Counted from the stretch's first letter, positions 32,082-44,614 are shown. The stretch is 64,000 nucleotides of DNA from Yersinia artesiana (GCF_902726545.1 NZ_CACVAD010000027.1:1-64000), one strand, 5' to 3'. The notes: a model not told the origin generated them from the letters alone. Translations and numbers: made by a program.

Positions 32082-34934
32082 CTATACGCCCGAAGGCGCT
32101 GCAACCAACCATTTATGCCAACTGGCGGCCACTTGTTCTCTTTCTGCGACAAAACAATCAGCAGAGACCTTGCTTGATTGCTCCTGCAATGCCAAATGAT
32201 GAATCTCATCACGCATGGTGACATAAGCGCGAGTCAATGCCGCCGCTTCCGCCTCCGGCATAATGTCGTAATTAGCCATTAGCTCGAAAATTCGCACATT
32301 ATCAGACCAACGGGTCAAGCGCGGTTCGGTAGCGGCATAGCGCAACACCAAATATTGAGCGATAAATTCAATATCGGTGATTCCCCCCTCATCGGCTTTA
32401 ATATCAAAAATATCACGCTGTTTACTGCCTAAATGATTGCGCATCTTTTCGCGCATTTCACGAACTTCCTGCTGTAATTGCGAGCCTTCTCGCGGGCGAC
32501 AAAGAATTTGCTGACGAACAGCGTCAAACTTTTGCTGCAATTCGGGGCAACCATAGACAATACGCGCACGCACCAGCGCCTGATGCTCCCACGTCCAGGC
32601 TTCATTCTGCTGATAGTCAGCAAAAGCCTCGATAGTGCTCACTAACATACCCGCTTCACCGGATGGCCTTAACCGCGCATCAACCTCATACAAAATACCT
32701 GACGAGGTGCGAGTGCTGAACAAGTGCATGATGCGCTGGGCCAAACGCAAATAGAACTGGCGGCCATCAATGCTACGCTCACCGTCAGTCATCACATCCA
32801 GCGGGCAATCGAGCAGGAACACCAAATCCAAATCTGAGCTGTAACCCAGCTCCCAGCCCCCCAACTTGCCATAACCAATCACAGCAAAACCACGACCTTC
32901 GCGCTGTTGCAAATGACTTGGCTGACCATAGCGGGCCACCATTTGATTCCATGCTTGTTGGATAACCGCATCAATCATGGCTTCTGCCAGATAGGTTAAG
33001 TGATCACTCACTTTCATTACCGGCAGCGCCTCAGTGATATCTCCGGCAGCAATACGCAATTGTTGAGCCTGTTTAAACTGGCGTAACGCCTCCAGTTGTT
33101 GCTCTTCGTCATCGGGCGGCACCCGTAACAAGTATTGGCGCAATTCATCACGGTAGGCGCTGGGTTCCAGGGGTTGATAAAGCGATTGCGGATCAAGCAG
33201 TTCGTCCAATAACAGTGGGTAACGGGCGAGCTGGCTGGCGACCATCGGGGAGGCAGAACATAAGCGAATAACATGTTTCAGTGCCGCGTGGTATTCCACC
33301 AGCAATTCCAGATAGGTGGTACGAGTCACAATACTTAACAACAGTTGAATCAGGCGGCTAAGAGCAACATTAGCATCTGGGCGTGGGCAGACTTCAGCGA
33401 ACAGGCGTGGCATCAGTTGATCCAGCACCTCGCGACCGCGCGGGCCAATGGTGCGTTTATCCACATCATGGCGAAAATCATTAATAGTGGCTAACAACTT
33501 GCTGCGTGCCGCTTCGTCTAAATGCGGTGTCAGTGGCGCTAAGTCACTCTCTTCCAATACATCTTGCCACAAACTTTTATACAACCCATGGCTGGGATCT
33601 TCGCCAATATCAGGGGTATCGTCGCCGATCAGGTCATCAAAGACCAAACGCACCGCTTGCATATGCTGCTCTAGTGCGGCATTCATCGCCGCCCAATCTG
33701 GATAGCCCATGCCGCAAGCTAGCCGGGCTTGGTTCAAGGTATCACTGGGTAAAGTCTGGGTTTGTTCGTCGGCAATGGCTTGCAGTAGGTTTTCCAAACG
33801 GCGCAAGAACAGATAGCTACCACTGAGATCCGCCACCTGTTTTTCGGGTAACAAACCCAGCTCGGCCACGGCCTGTAAGGTCGGCAGCAAAGCACGATCT
33901 TGCAGACGCGGTTCACGACCACCGCGAATCAACTGAAATACCTGAGTAATGAACTCGATTTCACGAATTCCACCCGCGCCCAGTTTGATATTGTCTTTCA
34001 GGCCGCGCCGACGCACTTCACGGGCGATCATCCCTTTCATATTACGTAGCGACTGGATCACACTGAAATCGATATAACGGCGGAAAACAAAGGGGCGTAA
34101 AGTTTGGCGCAGTTCCTTGCTGTAATGGTCTTCTGCTCCGCCCATCAGGCGAGCTTTCACCATAGCGTAGCGCTCCCAGTCGCGCCCTTGCTCTTGGTAA
34201 TAATCTTCCAGTGCAGCAAAGCTCAATACCAGCGGGCCACTATCGCCAAACGGGCGCAGGCGCATATCTACCCGATAGACAAAGCCATCTATCGTTTGCT
34301 GGTCTAATGCCTTAATCAGCCGCTGCCCCAAACGGGTAAAGAACTGGGCATTATCCAACTGACGCCGCCCCCCCTGGGTCTGGCCGTTTTCTGGATAAGC
34401 AAAGATCAAGTCGATATCCGACGAAAAATTCAGCTCACCGCCACCTAATTTCCCCATACCTAAAATGAGCAAAGGCTGCGGCACGCCTTCACTGTTACAG
34501 GGCGTACCGAACTCGCGACAGCACGCCTGATATAACCAGTCGCGTGCGGCAATAATCAGGCTTTCTGCCAACCAACTTAGCTGTTGCAAGGTATCCGTCG
34601 TGGCGCTGGTTTCCAGTGCTTGTGACCAGGCAATGCGCACCATAATCCGGCGGCGAAATAGTCGCAATGCTGCCAGCAGCGCGGCTTCATCTTGCACCTC
34701 GGCCAGTGCCTGACTGAGCCATTGTTGATAAAATTGCCACTCCTGCGGCTGTGGCGGCTGCTGATGCAGCTCATCCAGCCAATCAGGGTGAATCAGTAAC
34801 ATGTCACTGACAAAATCACTCAATACCAATACTGCGATATCTTCTTCATGCAAGCTCAGTGGAGCCGGTAACTCATAAAAGCGCTGCTGTATATTCTGCG
34901 CCTGAATCTGTAATTCTGAAGGGAGTGGCAACAT
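32082..34934 (-). CDS. glnE: Bifunctional glutamine synthetase adenylyltransferase/deadenylase GlnE
   Basis: GlnE adds or removes AMP on glutamine synthetase according to PII state. Two nucleotidyltransferase domains are visible: the N-terminal one with [18 protein letters not shown] (deadenylase half) and the C-terminal one with [18 protein letters not shown] (adenylylation half), each followed by its helical domain. The 950 residues are the family length (946 in E. coli). Confidence 0.97.
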   Translation of the reverse strand: MLPLPSELQIQAQNIQQRFYELPAPLSLHEEDIAVLVLSDFVSDMLLIHPDWLDELHQQPPQPQEWQFYQQWLSQALAEVQDEAALLAALRLFRRRIMVRIAWSQALETSATTDTLQQLSWLAESLIIAARDWLYQACCREFGTPCNSEGVPQPLLILGMGKLGGGELNFSSDIDLIFAYPENGQTQGGRRQLDNAQFFTRLGQRLIKALDQQTIDGFVYRVDMRLRPFGDSGPLVLSFAALEDYYQEQGRDWERYAMVKARLMGGAEDHYSKELRQTLRPFVFRRYIDFSVIQSLRNMKGMIAREVRRRGLKDNIKLGAGGIREIEFITQVFQLIRGGREPRLQDRALLPTLQAVAELGLLPEKQVADLSGSYLFLRRLENLLQAIADEQTQTLPSDTLNQARLACGMGYPDWAAMNAALEQHMQAVRLVFDDLIGDDTPDIGEDPSHGLYKSLWQDVLEESDLAPLTPHLDEAARSKLLATINDFRHDVDKRTIGPRGREVLDQLMPRLFAEVCPRPDANVALSRLIQLLLSIVTRTTYLELLVEYHAALKHVIRLCSASPMVASQLARYPLLLDELLDPQSLYQPLEPSAYRDELRQYLLRVPPDDEEQQLEALRQFKQAQQLRIAAGDITEALPVMKVSDHLTYLAEAMIDAVIQQAWNQMVARYGQPSHLQQREGRGFAVIGYGKLGGWELGYSSDLDLVFLLDCPLDVMTDGERSIDGRQFYLRLAQRIMHLFSTRTSSGILYEVDARLRPSGEAGMLVSTIEAFADYQQNEAWTWEHQALVRARIVYGCPELQQKFDAVRQQILCRPREGSQLQQEVREMREKMRNHLGSKQRDIFDIKADEGGITDIEFIAQYLVLRYAATEPRLTRWSDNVRIFELMANYDIMPEAEAAALTRAYVTMRDEIHHLALQEQSSKVSADCFVAEREQVAASWHKWLVAAPSGV

Positions 34935-34944
34935 ATCATTCCTT

Positions 34945-35005
34945 ATATACCCTTAGTATTTGAAGCCGCAGCGGTGTTGGCCGCAACTCCAACGACTTTA
35001 GGTAT
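34945..35005. repeat. Short ERIC-derived palindromic remnant
   Basis: TATACCCTTAGTATTTGAAG at the left and CAACGACTTTAGGTAT at the right are diverged ERIC-type ends joined through GCAGCGGTGTTGGCCGC without the core. It looks like an internally deleted copy of the A/C type. It lies between ygiF and glnE. Confidence 0.5.
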
Positions 35006-35013
35006 CAGCTCTA

Positions 35014-36321
35014 TTAACGCACAGCCCCATTCAACCAGAACGCGGGCTGAGACAGCGCTTCTTTACGGGCGGTGTCACGCCAGTGACCCTGCCGCTCCAT
35101 AATGGCCTGCTGCAAACCAAACCAGCCATCAATGTATGGATGCCATTCACTTTGTGGATAGAAACCGGAGAGCAACTGGAAAGACATAATCTGCCGGTTT
35201 AAACGCGGAAGTTGTGCCAGATAACCATCATCATCCAGATTGTGACCAAAAGCCTCTTTTAGGTCCGCAGCACTGCGGCTCAGCATGATGTCGCAGAAGC
35301 GTTTGAACGACCCCTCAAACTTGGTTCGCGCTTTGTCATCCATAAATGGCCGCCAGCCAGAAGTGACCAGCCACGATGTGAGCGCTAACTTACATTTCAG
35401 ATAATCGGTGCTATAACAGATGACCTCCGCCTTGACATTTTTCGGCTCTAACTGGGGTTCCAGCGCAATTAATGCCGCACGTAATTCCGTGCTGGCTTTG
35501 CGCGGCACCAACCCACCAAAAATAGCCAATGTCTGGCGAATCATCCCTAAAGCTTCGATAATCATTGGCTTGGCCGCAGGCTCACCACGTAACCATAATT
35601 CCTCATGATACTGCCAGTGGTCCAACGCCATTTCCAGCCCGGCAACCATGCCTTGCTCGACGGTAGATTTCGGCGCAGGTTGTAACACTAACAACGGGCG
35701 CAATTCACGTGCTGGCTGACCTTGCGCTAAATGATAGCCGCGCGCCGCTTTACTCAAGTTCCCCTGCCGTAAACCACCGATTTGTGCCAGTTCAGCCGCC
35801 AGTGCCAGTAAATCGGTCTGATTGCCTTTCTTAAGCTCCAATTCAATTTCACTCAATGGCTCTGACAACTCACCAGCACTAATAGTACCCTGGTCAAGAG
35901 CAAGCTCTATCTCGCTCTCACCGTAAGTAATTACCCACTTCTCACGGGTAAAATCGGTACGAAATAATGGCTGTAACTCAGCTTGTAGCGCGTCAACCGC
36001 CCACCCTCCCGGCCAGATATCAGCGGGGAAACGTGCCAGGTCTAATTTATCGCTATCAATATCAACGTTATATTCAGGCCGTTGATGCAAACCGCCGACC
36101 ACTTTACCGCCGGTCTTAACCGTCATTTCATAGCGGCCATCATAGCCACGAATACGTAAGCCAATATCATGTTGGCGCAGACGGTTATCCGCCGTTTCAA
36201 AATAGATATTCGTCAGAGTTTGCGGCGCAGAATGCTGGCTTTGCCAAGAGGTGATTCGCTCCGGCAAAGCGGCAATGGCCGCAGGAGTAGCAATAAATTT
36301 TAATTCTATTTCAACGGTCAT
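35014..36321 (-). CDS. ygiF: Inorganic triphosphatase YgiF (CYTH and CHAD domains)
   Basis: The N-terminus is a CYTH triphosphate tunnel domain marked by the EIELK signature (MTVEIELKF), and the second half (about 220-430) is a CHAD helical domain with conserved histidines. E. coli YgiF hydrolyses inorganic triphosphate. The ATG at 36321 puts the signature at residue 4 and gives 435 residues (433 in E. coli). First gene of the minus-strand series ygiF-glnE-hldE-yjeH. Confidence 0.92.
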   Translation of the reverse strand: MTVEIELKFIATPAAIAALPERITSWQSQHSAPQTLTNIYFETADNRLRQHDIGLRIRGYDGRYEMTVKTGGKVVGGLHQRPEYNVDIDSDKLDLARFPADIWPGGWAVDALQAELQPLFRTDFTREKWVITYGESEIELALDQGTISAGELSEPLSEIELELKKGNQTDLLALAAELAQIGGLRQGNLSKAARGYHLAQGQPARELRPLLVLQPAPKSTVEQGMVAGLEMALDHWQYHEELWLRGEPAAKPMIIEALGMIRQTLAIFGGLVPRKASTELRAALIALEPQLEPKNVKAEVICYSTDYLKCKLALTSWLVTSGWRPFMDDKARTKFEGSFKRFCDIMLSRSAADLKEAFGHNLDDDGYLAQLPRLNRQIMSFQLLSGFYPQSEWHPYIDGWFGLQQAIMERQGHWRDTARKEALSQPAFWLNGAVR

Positions 36322-36645
36322 AATTTCATTCACACCGGTATGTTGCGAGATTACGGGCATTATGCCTTTTTCGCGGTGATTTGCCTGTTTTACACAAACT
36401 TCCCTGCTTTAAAACAAAAAAACACCACGCGGCAGCCCTGAGTCAAACTCTATTTTAACCTGTTTTCACCGGTCGACCCTAAAGCTTCATAAGACAAATT
36501 TTCACCGTCGTTAAAATGAGCAACCAAAGGGCTAAAGCCGCGCTGGCTATGAGAGTAAGATAGTTCTCATTCCGGTTTATGCGTTGCGTCGGCAAACTGA
36601 ACACACTACTATCGTCCCATAAATTCACTCATAAATGACTCTCTA

Positions 36646-37266
36646 ATGCAGAAATTACGCCTAATTTGCCTCACAGTGCTAAGCCTCACTCTTTCCTTGA
36701 GCGCTTACGCTGAAGAAAAACGTTACATCTCTGATGAGCTGGATACCTACGTTCATAGCGGCCCCGGTAATCAATACCGTATTGTCGGCACGCTAAAAGG
36801 TGGGGATGAAGTTACCCTGATAAGCGTTAATGACGGCACAAATTACGGCCAAATCCGCGACAGTAAAGGGAAAACTACCTGGATTCCGCTGGATCAATTG
36901 AGCGAAACACCCAGCTTACGCGTTCGGGTTCCCGACCTTGAGCAACAGGTCAAAACACTCACCGATAAACTGGCTAATATTGATAATAGCTGGAATCAAC
37001 GTACCGCTGAAATGCAGCAAAAAGTGGCCGCCAGCGACAGTGTTATTTCCGAATTACAAAAAGAAAATGAGTCATTGAAAAACCAGTTGGTGGTGGCTCA
37101 GAAGAAAGTCAGCGCGGTAAATCTGCAATTGGATGACAAGCAGCGCACTATTATTCTGCAATGGTTTATGTACGGCGGCGGTGTTGCGGGGATCGGTTTA
37201 TTACTGGGCCTGATACTGCCACATCTGATCCCAAGCCGTAAAAAGAATAACCGCTGGATGAACTGA
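36646..37266 (+). CDS. ygiM: YgiM, SH3-domain membrane protein
   Basis: The 206-residue protein has a signal peptide (cut after SLSAYA, residue 22), a bacterial SH3b domain (about 27-90, including YVHSGPGNQYRIVGTLKGGD), a coiled coil (about 105-165) and one C-terminal membrane helix (about 175-195) followed by a basic tail. It is anchored in the inner membrane with the SH3b domain in the periplasm. The function is not established. Divergent from ygiF. Confidence 0.9.
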   Translation: MQKLRLICLTVLSLTLSLSAYAEEKRYISDELDTYVHSGPGNQYRIVGTLKGGDEVTLISVNDGTNYGQIRDSKGKTTWIPLDQLSETPSLRVRVPDLEQQVKTLTDKLANIDNSWNQRTAEMQQKVAASDSVISELQKENESLKNQLVVAQKKVSAVNLQLDDKQRTIILQWFMYGGGVAGIGLLLGLILPHLIPSRKKNNRWMN

Positions 37267-37439
37267 GTTTTCAGTCTAATACGCGTACCCAGTGACGAAA
37301 TTCGGGCTGCTCGCCAGAGTGGCCCGCTTAATATATTCTCCCCCCCAACTATACTGAACTGATGACTGGTAATTTTAGCGACCAGATATAAAATCGTCTT
37401 TTTGCCTCAACGCTACAATGTCAGGAACAAAGGGTTAAC

Positions 37440-38678
37440 ATGGACATTTACTTGGTCGGCGGTGCCGTACGCGACAGCTTATTAAACCTACCTGTGACCG
37501 AAAAGGACTGGGTGGTAGTAGGTGCTACGCCAGAACAGCTACTCGCGCAGGGTTACCAACAGGTCGGTAAAGATTTCCCGGTATTTCTTCACCCCGTCAC
37601 CCATGAAGAATACGCGTTGGCCCGTACCGAACGTAAGTCAGGCCAGGGCTATACCGGTTTTACGTGCTACGCCGCCCCGGATGTCACTCTGGAAGAAGAT
37701 TTACTGCGCCGCGATTTGACTATCAACGCCATTGCGCGTAGCAGCGAAGGTGAGCTATTTGATCCCTACAATGGCCAACAAGATATAGAGAAACGCGTAT
37801 TGCGCCATATTTCAGATGCATTTGGTGAGGATCCACTGCGGGTTCTGCGGGTGGCTCGTTTCGCTGCCCGTTTTGCGCATTTGGGCTTTACCGTCGCCCC
37901 AGAAACCCAATCGTTGATGGCTGCTATGGCTAAAAGTGGCGAACTTTCTGCTTTGACACCAGAACGCGTGTGGAAAGAGACCGAAAAAGCACTTAAAACC
38001 CAAAGCCCGCACATCTATTTTCAGGTATTACGCGATTGCGGCGCTCTGGCGGTGCTGTTCCCTGAGATTGAGCGTTTATTTGGTGTTCCTGCCCCAGAAA
38101 AATGGCATCCGGAAATCGATACCGGCATTCATACTCTGATGACGCTGGCTATTGCCGCGCAACTCAGCCCTGAAGTTGATGTACGCTTTGCCGCACTTTG
38201 CCATGATTTGGGCAAGGGTCTGACACCTAAAGAGTTTTGGCCCCATCACCATGGGCATGGCCCTGCGGGCGTGAAATTGGTCGAACAGCTATGCCAGCGT
38301 TTACGGGTGCCAAACCCAGTGCGTGATTTAGCAAAACTGGTCGCTGAATACCATGATCTCATCCATACGGTGAATAAACTCCGACCTGAAACCTTGCTTA
38401 AACTGTTCGATGCTATTGATGTATGGCGTAAACCAGAACGCCTTGAGCAAATGATAATGACCAGCGAAGCTGATGCCCGAGGCCGTACTGGATTTGAAGA
38501 AAACCCATATCCTCAGGGCGACTATTTACGTGCTGCGTTCCGTATTGCTAACGGAGTCTCAGTGCAGGAAGTGGTTGCCAGCGGGTTGCAAGGTATGGCT
38601 ATAAGAGATGAATTGAAACGTCGTCGCCAGCAAGCTTTAGCCGAATGGAAACAGACTCAGGAAGTGGTTTCTCCCTAA
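37440..38678 (+). CDS. cca: CCA-adding enzyme (multifunctional, with HD domain)
   Basis: This tRNA nucleotidyltransferase repairs or adds the 3' CCA of tRNAs. The class II nucleotidyltransferase motif [20 protein letters not shown] is at residues 7-26 (EKDW contains the metal-binding acids), with [10 protein letters not shown] following. A C-terminal HD domain (LCHDLGKG, about 255) supplies phosphatase/phosphodiesterase activity as in E. coli. 412 residues, the same as E. coli. Confidence 0.97.
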   Translation: MDIYLVGGAVRDSLLNLPVTEKDWVVVGATPEQLLAQGYQQVGKDFPVFLHPVTHEEYALARTERKSGQGYTGFTCYAAPDVTLEEDLLRRDLTINAIARSSEGELFDPYNGQQDIEKRVLRHISDAFGEDPLRVLRVARFAARFAHLGFTVAPETQSLMAAMAKSGELSALTPERVWKETEKALKTQSPHIYFQVLRDCGALAVLFPEIERLFGVPAPEKWHPEIDTGIHTLMTLAIAAQLSPEVDVRFAALCHDLGKGLTPKEFWPHHHGHGPAGVKLVEQLCQRLRVPNPVRDLAKLVAEYHDLIHTVNKLRPETLLKLFDAIDVWRKPERLEQMIMTSEADARGRTGFEENPYPQGDYLRAAFRIANGVSVQEVVASGLQGMAIRDELKRRRQQALAEWKQTQEVVSP

Positions 38679-38700
38679 ATTAACCTTCTGGCGATAAAAC

Positions 38701-38732
38701 AAAAAAGCCCTGATAATTCAGGGCTTTTTTTT
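38701..38732. terminator. Bidirectional terminator between cca and uppP
   Basis: AAAAAAGCCCTGA-TAAT-TCAGGGCTTTTTTTT: a 7-base stem flanked by A and T runs between two convergent genes. Confidence 0.9.
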
Positions 38733-38753
38733 CATTTACAGATCAGAATACTG

Positions 38754-39572
38754 TTACATAAAGACCCAGTAGACCGCTGCCGCGACAATAAAGCGATAAA
38801 TCGCAAAAGGCACGAAAGAGATACGTTTAATCAGTGACAGGAAGGTTTTGATAGCAATTAGCGCGACAACAAATGCAGTGATAAACCCGACGGCAAACAT
38901 CGGTAAATCGCCCCAGCTCAGGAAATGTAGACTCTTATACAAATCTAATCCGCTGGCTCCGAGCATCATCGGTACTGCCAAAATAAAGGAAAATTCAGAG
39001 GCTGCATAGCGGTTCACACCGACCAACATCCCACCTGAAATGGTGGCACCCGAGCGAGAAAAACCCGGCCATAATGCCAAACACTGGAAGCAACCGATGG
39101 CAAAAGCCTGTCGATAGGTAATATCATCCAGCCCGATAGCCTTAGGATTTTTAGGTTTAAACCACTCCGCAGCCAGCAAGAGCAAACCGCCGGCGACTAA
39201 TGCATACATGACACTTTGCGGGTTAAATAACGATTTAATGACATCGTGGAAAACCAATCCCAAACCAACTGCTGGAATCATCGCCAGCAAAATATGGCCC
39301 AATGTCAGGTGGCCGCTGGTTTTCCCTTCATGAGGCACTTTACCAAAATGGATACCGATCAGGCCGAATAAGCGCCGCCAGAACACCACCACTACGGCCA
39401 AAATCGACCCTAACTGAATAATGACTTCAAAAGTTTTTGCTTTATCGCCGGTAAAACCCAATAGCTCGCCAACAATAATCATATGCCCAGTAGATGAAAC
39501 CGGCAGGAACTCAGTAAGCCCTTCAACCACGCCCAAAACAAAAGCCACAAACAGCGAATACATATCCGTCAT
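38754..39572 (-). CDS. uppP: Undecaprenyl-diphosphatase UppP (BacA)
   Basis: UppP recycles the lipid carrier for peptidoglycan by removing a phosphate from undecaprenyl diphosphate. Both signature motifs are present: [12 protein letters not shown] (about residue 21) and [13 protein letters not shown] (about 172). About eight membrane helices; 272 residues (273 in E. coli). Confidence 0.97.
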   Translation of the reverse strand: MTDMYSLFVAFVLGVVEGLTEFLPVSSTGHMIIVGELLGFTGDKAKTFEVIIQLGSILAVVVVFWRRLFGLIGIHFGKVPHEGKTSGHLTLGHILLAMIPAVGLGLVFHDVIKSLFNPQSVMYALVAGGLLLLAAEWFKPKNPKAIGLDDITYRQAFAIGCFQCLALWPGFSRSGATISGGMLVGVNRYAASEFSFILAVPMMLGASGLDLYKSLHFLSWGDLPMFAVGFITAFVVALIAIKTFLSLIKRISFVPFAIYRFIVAAAVYWVFM

Positions 39573-39597
39573 CTACGATACCTGTAATAGAAATCCA

Positions 39598-39640
39598 CAA
39601 AAAAACGGCAATGTGAAAAACAGTGCCGTTCAATTTCAGT
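39598..39640 (-). terminator. Intrinsic terminator downstream of folB
   Basis: On the minus strand AACGGCA and TGCCGTT form a stem around a 22-base loop, followed by TTTTTTT. It lies about 85 bases beyond the folB stop and just before the uppP start. Confidence 0.55.
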
Positions 39641-39723
39641 CTGTAAAAAATATCACGTTAATCAATAATTCAGACCACATTATCAATACAGGGTTGCATT
39701 TTTATGTCGTGGCGCAGAAAAAA

Positions 39724-40083
39724 TCAGCCTGGACGTTGACCGCGTTCAATAACCACACCAACATTACGCGCCTGAGCAACCGCCCCCGGTTTGCTCACCT
39801 TAATCCGCACCCAAGGCGAATTAAATTGCTGTAACAATAGCTCAGCGACCTCTTCAGCCACTCTCTCAACCAACGCAAAACGTTGCATTTCAACGTGCTT
39901 GATGACGGCATCACTGATATCAGCATAGCTCAGGCAATCATTGACATCATCGCTGGCAGCAGCTTTACGGTTATCCCAACCCATTTCGATATCGAACACT
40001 AGCTTTTGCTGAATAGTCTGTTCCCAGTCATAAACACCGATGGTGGTTATGACACTGAGTTCCTCAATAAATACGATGTCCAT
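39724..40083 (-). CDS. folB: Dihydroneopterin aldolase FolB
   Basis: FolB converts dihydroneopterin to hydroxymethyl-dihydropterin in folate synthesis. The protein begins [20 protein letters not shown] and ends [18 protein letters not shown], collinear with E. coli FolB. The ATG at 40083 (119 residues) is preferred over the GTG one codon upstream. It is divergent from plsY. Confidence 0.96.
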   Translation of the reverse strand: MDIVFIEELSVITTIGVYDWEQTIQQKLVFDIEMGWDNRKAAASDDVNDCLSYADISDAVIKHVEMQRFALVERVAEEVAELLLQQFNSPWVRIKVSKPGAVAQARNVGVVIERGQRPG

Positions 40084-40190
40084 CACGTCATTCTCTGTTT
40101 TTGTGCCTGCCGGATACCACTTCCAGCCGAATATGCGTATTATCCACAGATGTTGCGATTAAAACGATCATTTTTCAACAGGGCGGTGTT

Positions 40191-40841
40191 ATGAGTGCTA
40201 TCGCGCTTGGCATGATTATCTTCGCGTATTTGTGTGGCTCAATTTCCAGTGCTGTCCTGGTATGTCGAGTTGCTAAGCTACCCGATCCGCGTAAACATGG
40301 CTCCGGTAATCCTGGGGCAACTAACGTACTACGCATCGGTGGCCGTACCGCCGCTGCCACCGTACTGATTTTCGATGTGCTGAAAGGTATGTTACCGGTT
40401 TGGCTAGCTTATCTGCTGCATGTTTCGCCACTGTATCTTGGTCTTACCGCTATTGCAGCCTGTCTGGGCCATATTTATCCGGTATTTTTCCACTTTAAAG
40501 GTGGCAAAGGCGTCGCCACTGCCTTTGGTGCCATAGCACCGATTGGCTGGGATCTGACTGGCCTGATGACGGGCACTTGGCTACTGACGGTTTTATTGAG
40601 CGGCTATTCATCTTTGGGCGCGATTATCAGCGCGCTGATTGCACCATTTTACGTCTGGTGGTTCAAACCACAATTCACCTTCCCTGTCGCTATGCTCTCT
40701 TGCCTGATCTTGATGCGTCATCATGACAATATCCAGCGTTTATGGCGCGGCAAAGAAAGTAAAATCTGGGACAAACTCAGAAAGAAAAAGCAAAAAACTC
40801 CCGCTGAAGAAGCCGCAGAGCTGGAAGAGAAAGAAGATTAG
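40191..40841 (+). CDS. plsY: Glycerol-3-phosphate acyltransferase PlsY
   Basis: PlsY (YgiH) transfers the acyl group of acyl-phosphate to glycerol-3-phosphate, the first step of phospholipid synthesis. Motifs seen are [13 protein letters not shown] (about 34-46) and [13 protein letters not shown] (about 98-110), and five membrane segments. The ATG at 40191 gives 216 residues; a longer frame from 40101 lacks similarity. The tail [19 protein letters not shown] is charged and longer than in E. coli (205 residues). Confidence 0.95.
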   Translation: MSAIALGMIIFAYLCGSISSAVLVCRVAKLPDPRKHGSGNPGATNVLRIGGRTAAATVLIFDVLKGMLPVWLAYLLHVSPLYLGLTAIAACLGHIYPVFFHFKGGKGVATAFGAIAPIGWDLTGLMTGTWLLTVLLSGYSSLGAIISALIAPFYVWWFKPQFTFPVAMLSCLILMRHHDNIQRLWRGKESKIWDKLRKKKQKTPAEEAAELEEKED

Positions 40842-40849
40842 CTTACCTC

Positions 40850-40968
40850 CCCCGCCCAATCCAGAATGACTGAGCGGGAGCGAGGCAAGGCGCTGGGAAT
40901 TGAGAGAGCGGAGCATACATCAGTATGTGAGCATCAAGAGATGACGCAGCAACACAGCAGCAGCCCCA
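40850..40968. repeat. Possible intergenic repeat unit between plsY and tsaD
   Basis: The space between the convergent genes holds GAGCGGGAGCGAGGCAAGGC, then a small palindrome CATACATCAGTATG at about 40914-40927 and GCAGCAACACAGCAGCAG. Similar modules with a CATAC...GTATG centre are frequent between genes of Yersinia and Serratia, as far as I remember. No second copy is present in this window, so repeat status is inference. Confidence 0.35.
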
Positions 40969-40969
40969 C

Positions 40970-41983
40970 TCAGACTTTCGGCAACTCAGCCAACGGCCAG
41001 CGCGGCCGGACCGACACACTCAATTCGCTATTCACACCACTTTTCAACCTGATCAACCCAGCATAGGCGATCATCGCGCCATTATCGGTACAAAATTCTG
41101 GCCGGGCGTAGAACACTTCGCCGCCACGTTTTTGCATCATTTCAGCCAATTTACTACGCAAAGTGCGATTAGCGCTCACGCCGCCAGCAATTACTAAACG
41201 TTTAAAACCGGTTTGATCCAGTGCGCGTTTTGATTTGATTGCCAGTGTATCGACCACTGCATCTTCGAATGCTCGCGCAATATCAGCACGCGTTTGGTCA
41301 TCATCACCATTAGAGCGAATCGTATTTGCGGCGAAAGTTTTCAGGCCAGAAAAACTGAAATCCAGACCGGGGCGATCAGTCATTGGCCGCGGGAAAGTGA
41401 ATCTCCCAGCCGTTCCAAGTTGCGCCATACGCGACAACATTGGCCCGCCGGGGTAATCCAGACCTAGCAATTTCGCTGTTTTATCAAAAGCTTCACCTGC
41501 CGCATCATCGACAGATTCACCCAGCAACAGATATTCACCAATACCAGTCACACTGATTAATTGCGTGTGCCCACCAGAGACAAGGAGCGCGACGAATGGA
41601 AATTCTGGTGCATTTTCTTCCAGCATCGGAGCCAATAAGTGGCCTTCCATATGATGAACGGGCACGGCGGGCACACCCCAGGCAAAAGCTAATGCACGCC
41701 CTACGGTGGCACCGACCAACAATGCGCCGACCAAGCCGGGGCCTGCGGTATACGCCACACCATCAATATCTTTGGCGCTCAAATTAGCTTCTTTCAATGC
41801 AGCCTGAATCAATGGCACAGTCTTGCGCACATGATCACGGGAAGCCAGCTCAGGCACAACGCCGCCATAATCAGCATGCAATTTAACCTGACTGTACAGT
41901 TGGTTAGCTAACAGACCGGTTTCATCGTCATACACTGCAATTCCGGTTTCATCGCAGGACGTTTCTATACCCAAAACTCGCAT
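40970..41983 (-). CDS. tsaD: tRNA threonylcarbamoyladenosine synthase subunit TsaD
   Basis: TsaD (YgjD) transfers threonylcarbamoyl to A37 of ANN-decoding tRNAs with TsaB/E. The ASKHA fold is marked by [10 protein letters not shown] at the start, the metal-binding HMEGH (H111 and H115) and VSGGHTQL. The ATG at 41983 gives 337 residues, as in E. coli; an upstream ATG at 41998 only adds five residues. Divergent from rpsU. Confidence 0.97.
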   Translation of the reverse strand: MRVLGIETSCDETGIAVYDDETGLLANQLYSQVKLHADYGGVVPELASRDHVRKTVPLIQAALKEANLSAKDIDGVAYTAGPGLVGALLVGATVGRALAFAWGVPAVPVHHMEGHLLAPMLEENAPEFPFVALLVSGGHTQLISVTGIGEYLLLGESVDDAAGEAFDKTAKLLGLDYPGGPMLSRMAQLGTAGRFTFPRPMTDRPGLDFSFSGLKTFAANTIRSNGDDDQTRADIARAFEDAVVDTLAIKSKRALDQTGFKRLVIAGGVSANRTLRSKLAEMMQKRGGEVFYARPEFCTDNGAMIAYAGLIRLKSGVNSELSVSVRPRWPLAELPKV

Positions 41984-42163
41984 TACATTTCCCATCATTC
42001 ACGTGCGGCCGATAGTTTAGCATAACCGTGTCGCCCGTCATGATTTCTGATACCAAATTGAACGGAAAAACGGCACTTTGGCTATCCAACACGATGAATG
42101 TTGTTGATAGTTGTCACATTTGAAAAGAATGTTGATAAATTCGATCAATGGCCCTGTTTAGTA

Positions 42164-42169
42164 TATAAT
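42164..42169 (+). promoter_or_regulatory. -10 element of the rpsU-dnaG-rpoD operon promoter
   Basis: A perfect TATAAT lies in TTTAGTATATAATCAGCG, about 190 bases upstream of rpsU. The -35 region is weak (TTCGAT, 18 bases upstream). The 373-base tsaD-rpsU gap contains no other gene. Confidence 0.55.
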
Positions 42170-42344
42170 CAGCGGCCGTCGCACTCCTGGCACCAACTTT
42201 CTTGTAAAGAACGGGGGCGACATCACAGGGGCGTGCCTGTTTCAATTTGCTGTGGTGCTTTACAAAGCAGCATCCATTGAAGTAAAATTCCGCACCATTT
42301 TGAGAAGGCTGGCGATTGGCCAGCAGCAAACCGATTTCTATTGA

Positions 42345-42572
<228 letters not shown>

Positions 42573-42645
42573 TTCTTCGGGGGTAACCCCATCGCGTAGT
42601 TTTTTATGTTCTAAGAACGCGCAGATCGAGTAGTTGCATACGAAG

Positions 42646-42680
42646 GCCGTGCTTTCCGAAAGGAATGCGCGGCTTGTTCT
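42646..42680 (+). terminator. Attenuator between rpsU and dnaG
   Basis: GCCGTGCTTTCCGAAAGGAA followed by TGCGCGGC folds into a long stem with a GAAA loop and is followed by TTGTTCTCGTTT. The same partial terminator sits at this place in E. coli, where it lowers dnaG expression relative to rpsU. Confidence 0.8.
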
Positions 42681-42708
42681 CGTTTATGGACTGACCGAAT
42701 AGGGGCTT

Positions 42709-44457
42709 ATGGCTGGACGAATTCCACGCGTATTTATCAATGACTTGCTGGCTCGCACCGATATCGTCGATCTTATCGATGCTCGGGTAAAGCTGAAGAA
42801 GCAAGGCAAAAATTATCATGCGTGCTGTCCGTTCCATCATGAGAAAACACCCTCATTCACCGTTAATGGCGAAAAACAGTTTTACCACTGTTTTGGCTGC
42901 GGTGCGCATGGCAATGCTGTTGATTTCTTGATGAATTATGACAGGCTAGAGTTTGTCGAAAGTATCGAAGAATTAGCCACCATGCACGGGCTGGAAGTGC
43001 CTTACGAGGCAGGAACCGGCACCACTCAGTTAGAACGCCATCAACGCCAAAGTCTTTATCAACTGATGGAAGGCCTGAGTGCGTTCTATCAACAATCACT
43101 CAAGGGCCAGAACGCCAATCAGGCACGCGAATATCTTAAACATCGCGGTTTGAGTGAAGAAATCATCCAACATTTCGCTATCGGTTTTGCCCCCCCAGGT
43201 TGGGACAACGCCTTAAAACGTTTTGGTCGCGATGGCGAAAGCCGTACCGCGCTGAACGATGCCGGGATGCTGGTGACTAATGATACAGGGCGGGTTTACG
43301 ATCGTTTTCGTGAGCGCGTTATGTTCCCTATCCGCGATAAACGCGGGCGGGTTATCGCTTTTGGTGGGCGAATTCTGGGTGACGGAGTGCCGAAGTACCT
43401 CAACTCCCCAGAAACAGAAATATTTCATAAGGGCCGCCAGTTATACGGCTTGTATGAAGCGCAAGTGAGCCACCCTAACCCAACACGGCTACTCGTCGTG
43501 GAAGGTTATATGGATGTAGTGGCACTGGCGCAATTTGGTATTGATTATGCCGTTGCCTCACTGGGTACAGCGACAACTGCTGAACATATCCAATTATTAT
43601 TCCGCGCAACGGATAACGTAATTTGTTGTTATGACGGCGATCGTGCAGGTAGAGATGCCGCCTGGCGTGCATTAGAGACAGCGTTGCCCTATCTAAATGA
43701 TGGACGTCAGCTACGCTTTATGTTTTTGCCTGATGGCGAAGATCCAGACACTCTGGTACGTAAAGAAGGGAAAGATGCATTCGAACAGCGGATGGAGGAG
43801 GCGCAGCCACTCTCAACCTTCTTGTTCGAAACATTAATGCCACAGGTGGATTTGAGCAGCCCGGATGGGCGAGCCAAGTTAAGCACGCTGGCACTCCCTT
43901 TAATCAGCCAGGTGCCCGGTGAAACCTTACGGCTTTACCTGCGCCAGCAACTCGGCAATAAGTTGGGTCTGCTCGATGACAGCCAGCTCGATAAGCTGAT
44001 GCCAAAGCAGGCTGAAAATGTAAATAGCTACCAGCCGCCCCAGCTAAAACGCACAACCATGCGTATACTTATAGGGCTACTGGTACAAAATCCACAACTG
44101 GCTACACTTATTCCCTCACTACAGGGTGTCGAGCAAGCTAAGTTAGCCGGTTTACCGCTATTTATTGAATTGGTTGAGACGTGTTTAGCTCAACCGGGGC
44201 TGACAACCGGGCAGTTATTAGAACTGTATCGTGATAATAAATTCAGCCAACAACTTGAAACTCTCGCAACATGGAACCACATGATTGTTGAGGATATGGT
44301 CGAACAGACTTTTGTCGACACGCTAACCAGCCTGTATGACTCCATATTGGAGCAACGTCAGGAAACACTTATAGCGCGTGATCGTACTCATGGATTAAAC
44401 GCCGAAGAACGTAAAGAGCTTTGGTCTTTGAACCTGGCGTTAGCCAGAAAAAAATGA
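42709..44457 (+). CDS. dnaG: DNA primase DnaG
   Basis: DnaG makes RNA primers at the fork. The N-terminal CHC2 zinc finger is visible ([10 protein letters not shown] and [12 protein letters not shown], about 38-66), then the TOPRIM core with [11 protein letters not shown] (about 263) and [11 protein letters not shown] (about 307), and a C-terminal helicase-binding domain. 582 residues (581 in E. coli). Confidence 0.98.
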   Translation: MAGRIPRVFINDLLARTDIVDLIDARVKLKKQGKNYHACCPFHHEKTPSFTVNGEKQFYHCFGCGAHGNAVDFLMNYDRLEFVESIEELATMHGLEVPYEAGTGTTQLERHQRQSLYQLMEGLSAFYQQSLKGQNANQAREYLKHRGLSEEIIQHFAIGFAPPGWDNALKRFGRDGESRTALNDAGMLVTNDTGRVYDRFRERVMFPIRDKRGRVIAFGGRILGDGVPKYLNSPETEIFHKGRQLYGLYEAQVSHPNPTRLLVVEGYMDVVALAQFGIDYAVASLGTATTAEHIQLLFRATDNVICCYDGDRAGRDAAWRALETALPYLNDGRQLRFMFLPDGEDPDTLVRKEGKDAFEQRMEEAQPLSTFLFETLMPQVDLSSPDGRAKLSTLALPLISQVPGETLRLYLRQQLGNKLGLLDDSQLDKLMPKQAENVNSYQPPQLKRTTMRILIGLLVQNPQLATLIPSLQGVEQAKLAGLPLFIELVETCLAQPGLTTGQLLELYRDNKFSQQLETLATWNHMIVEDMVEQTFVDTLTSLYDSILEQRQETLIARDRTHGLNAEERKELWSLNLALARKK

Positions 44458-44614
44458 AACACCCAACGGCTTAATTGCCGATAAATGTGGGGGCAAATCC
44501 CCACAATATGCCGTCATAGCGGGCAGCGGCGACAAAAAAAAGCCCCAAATGCTATTGTTGGCGGTTTCGCCGACCGACACCAACCCAAATACTCTGAAGT
44601 GTGGATACCGTCTT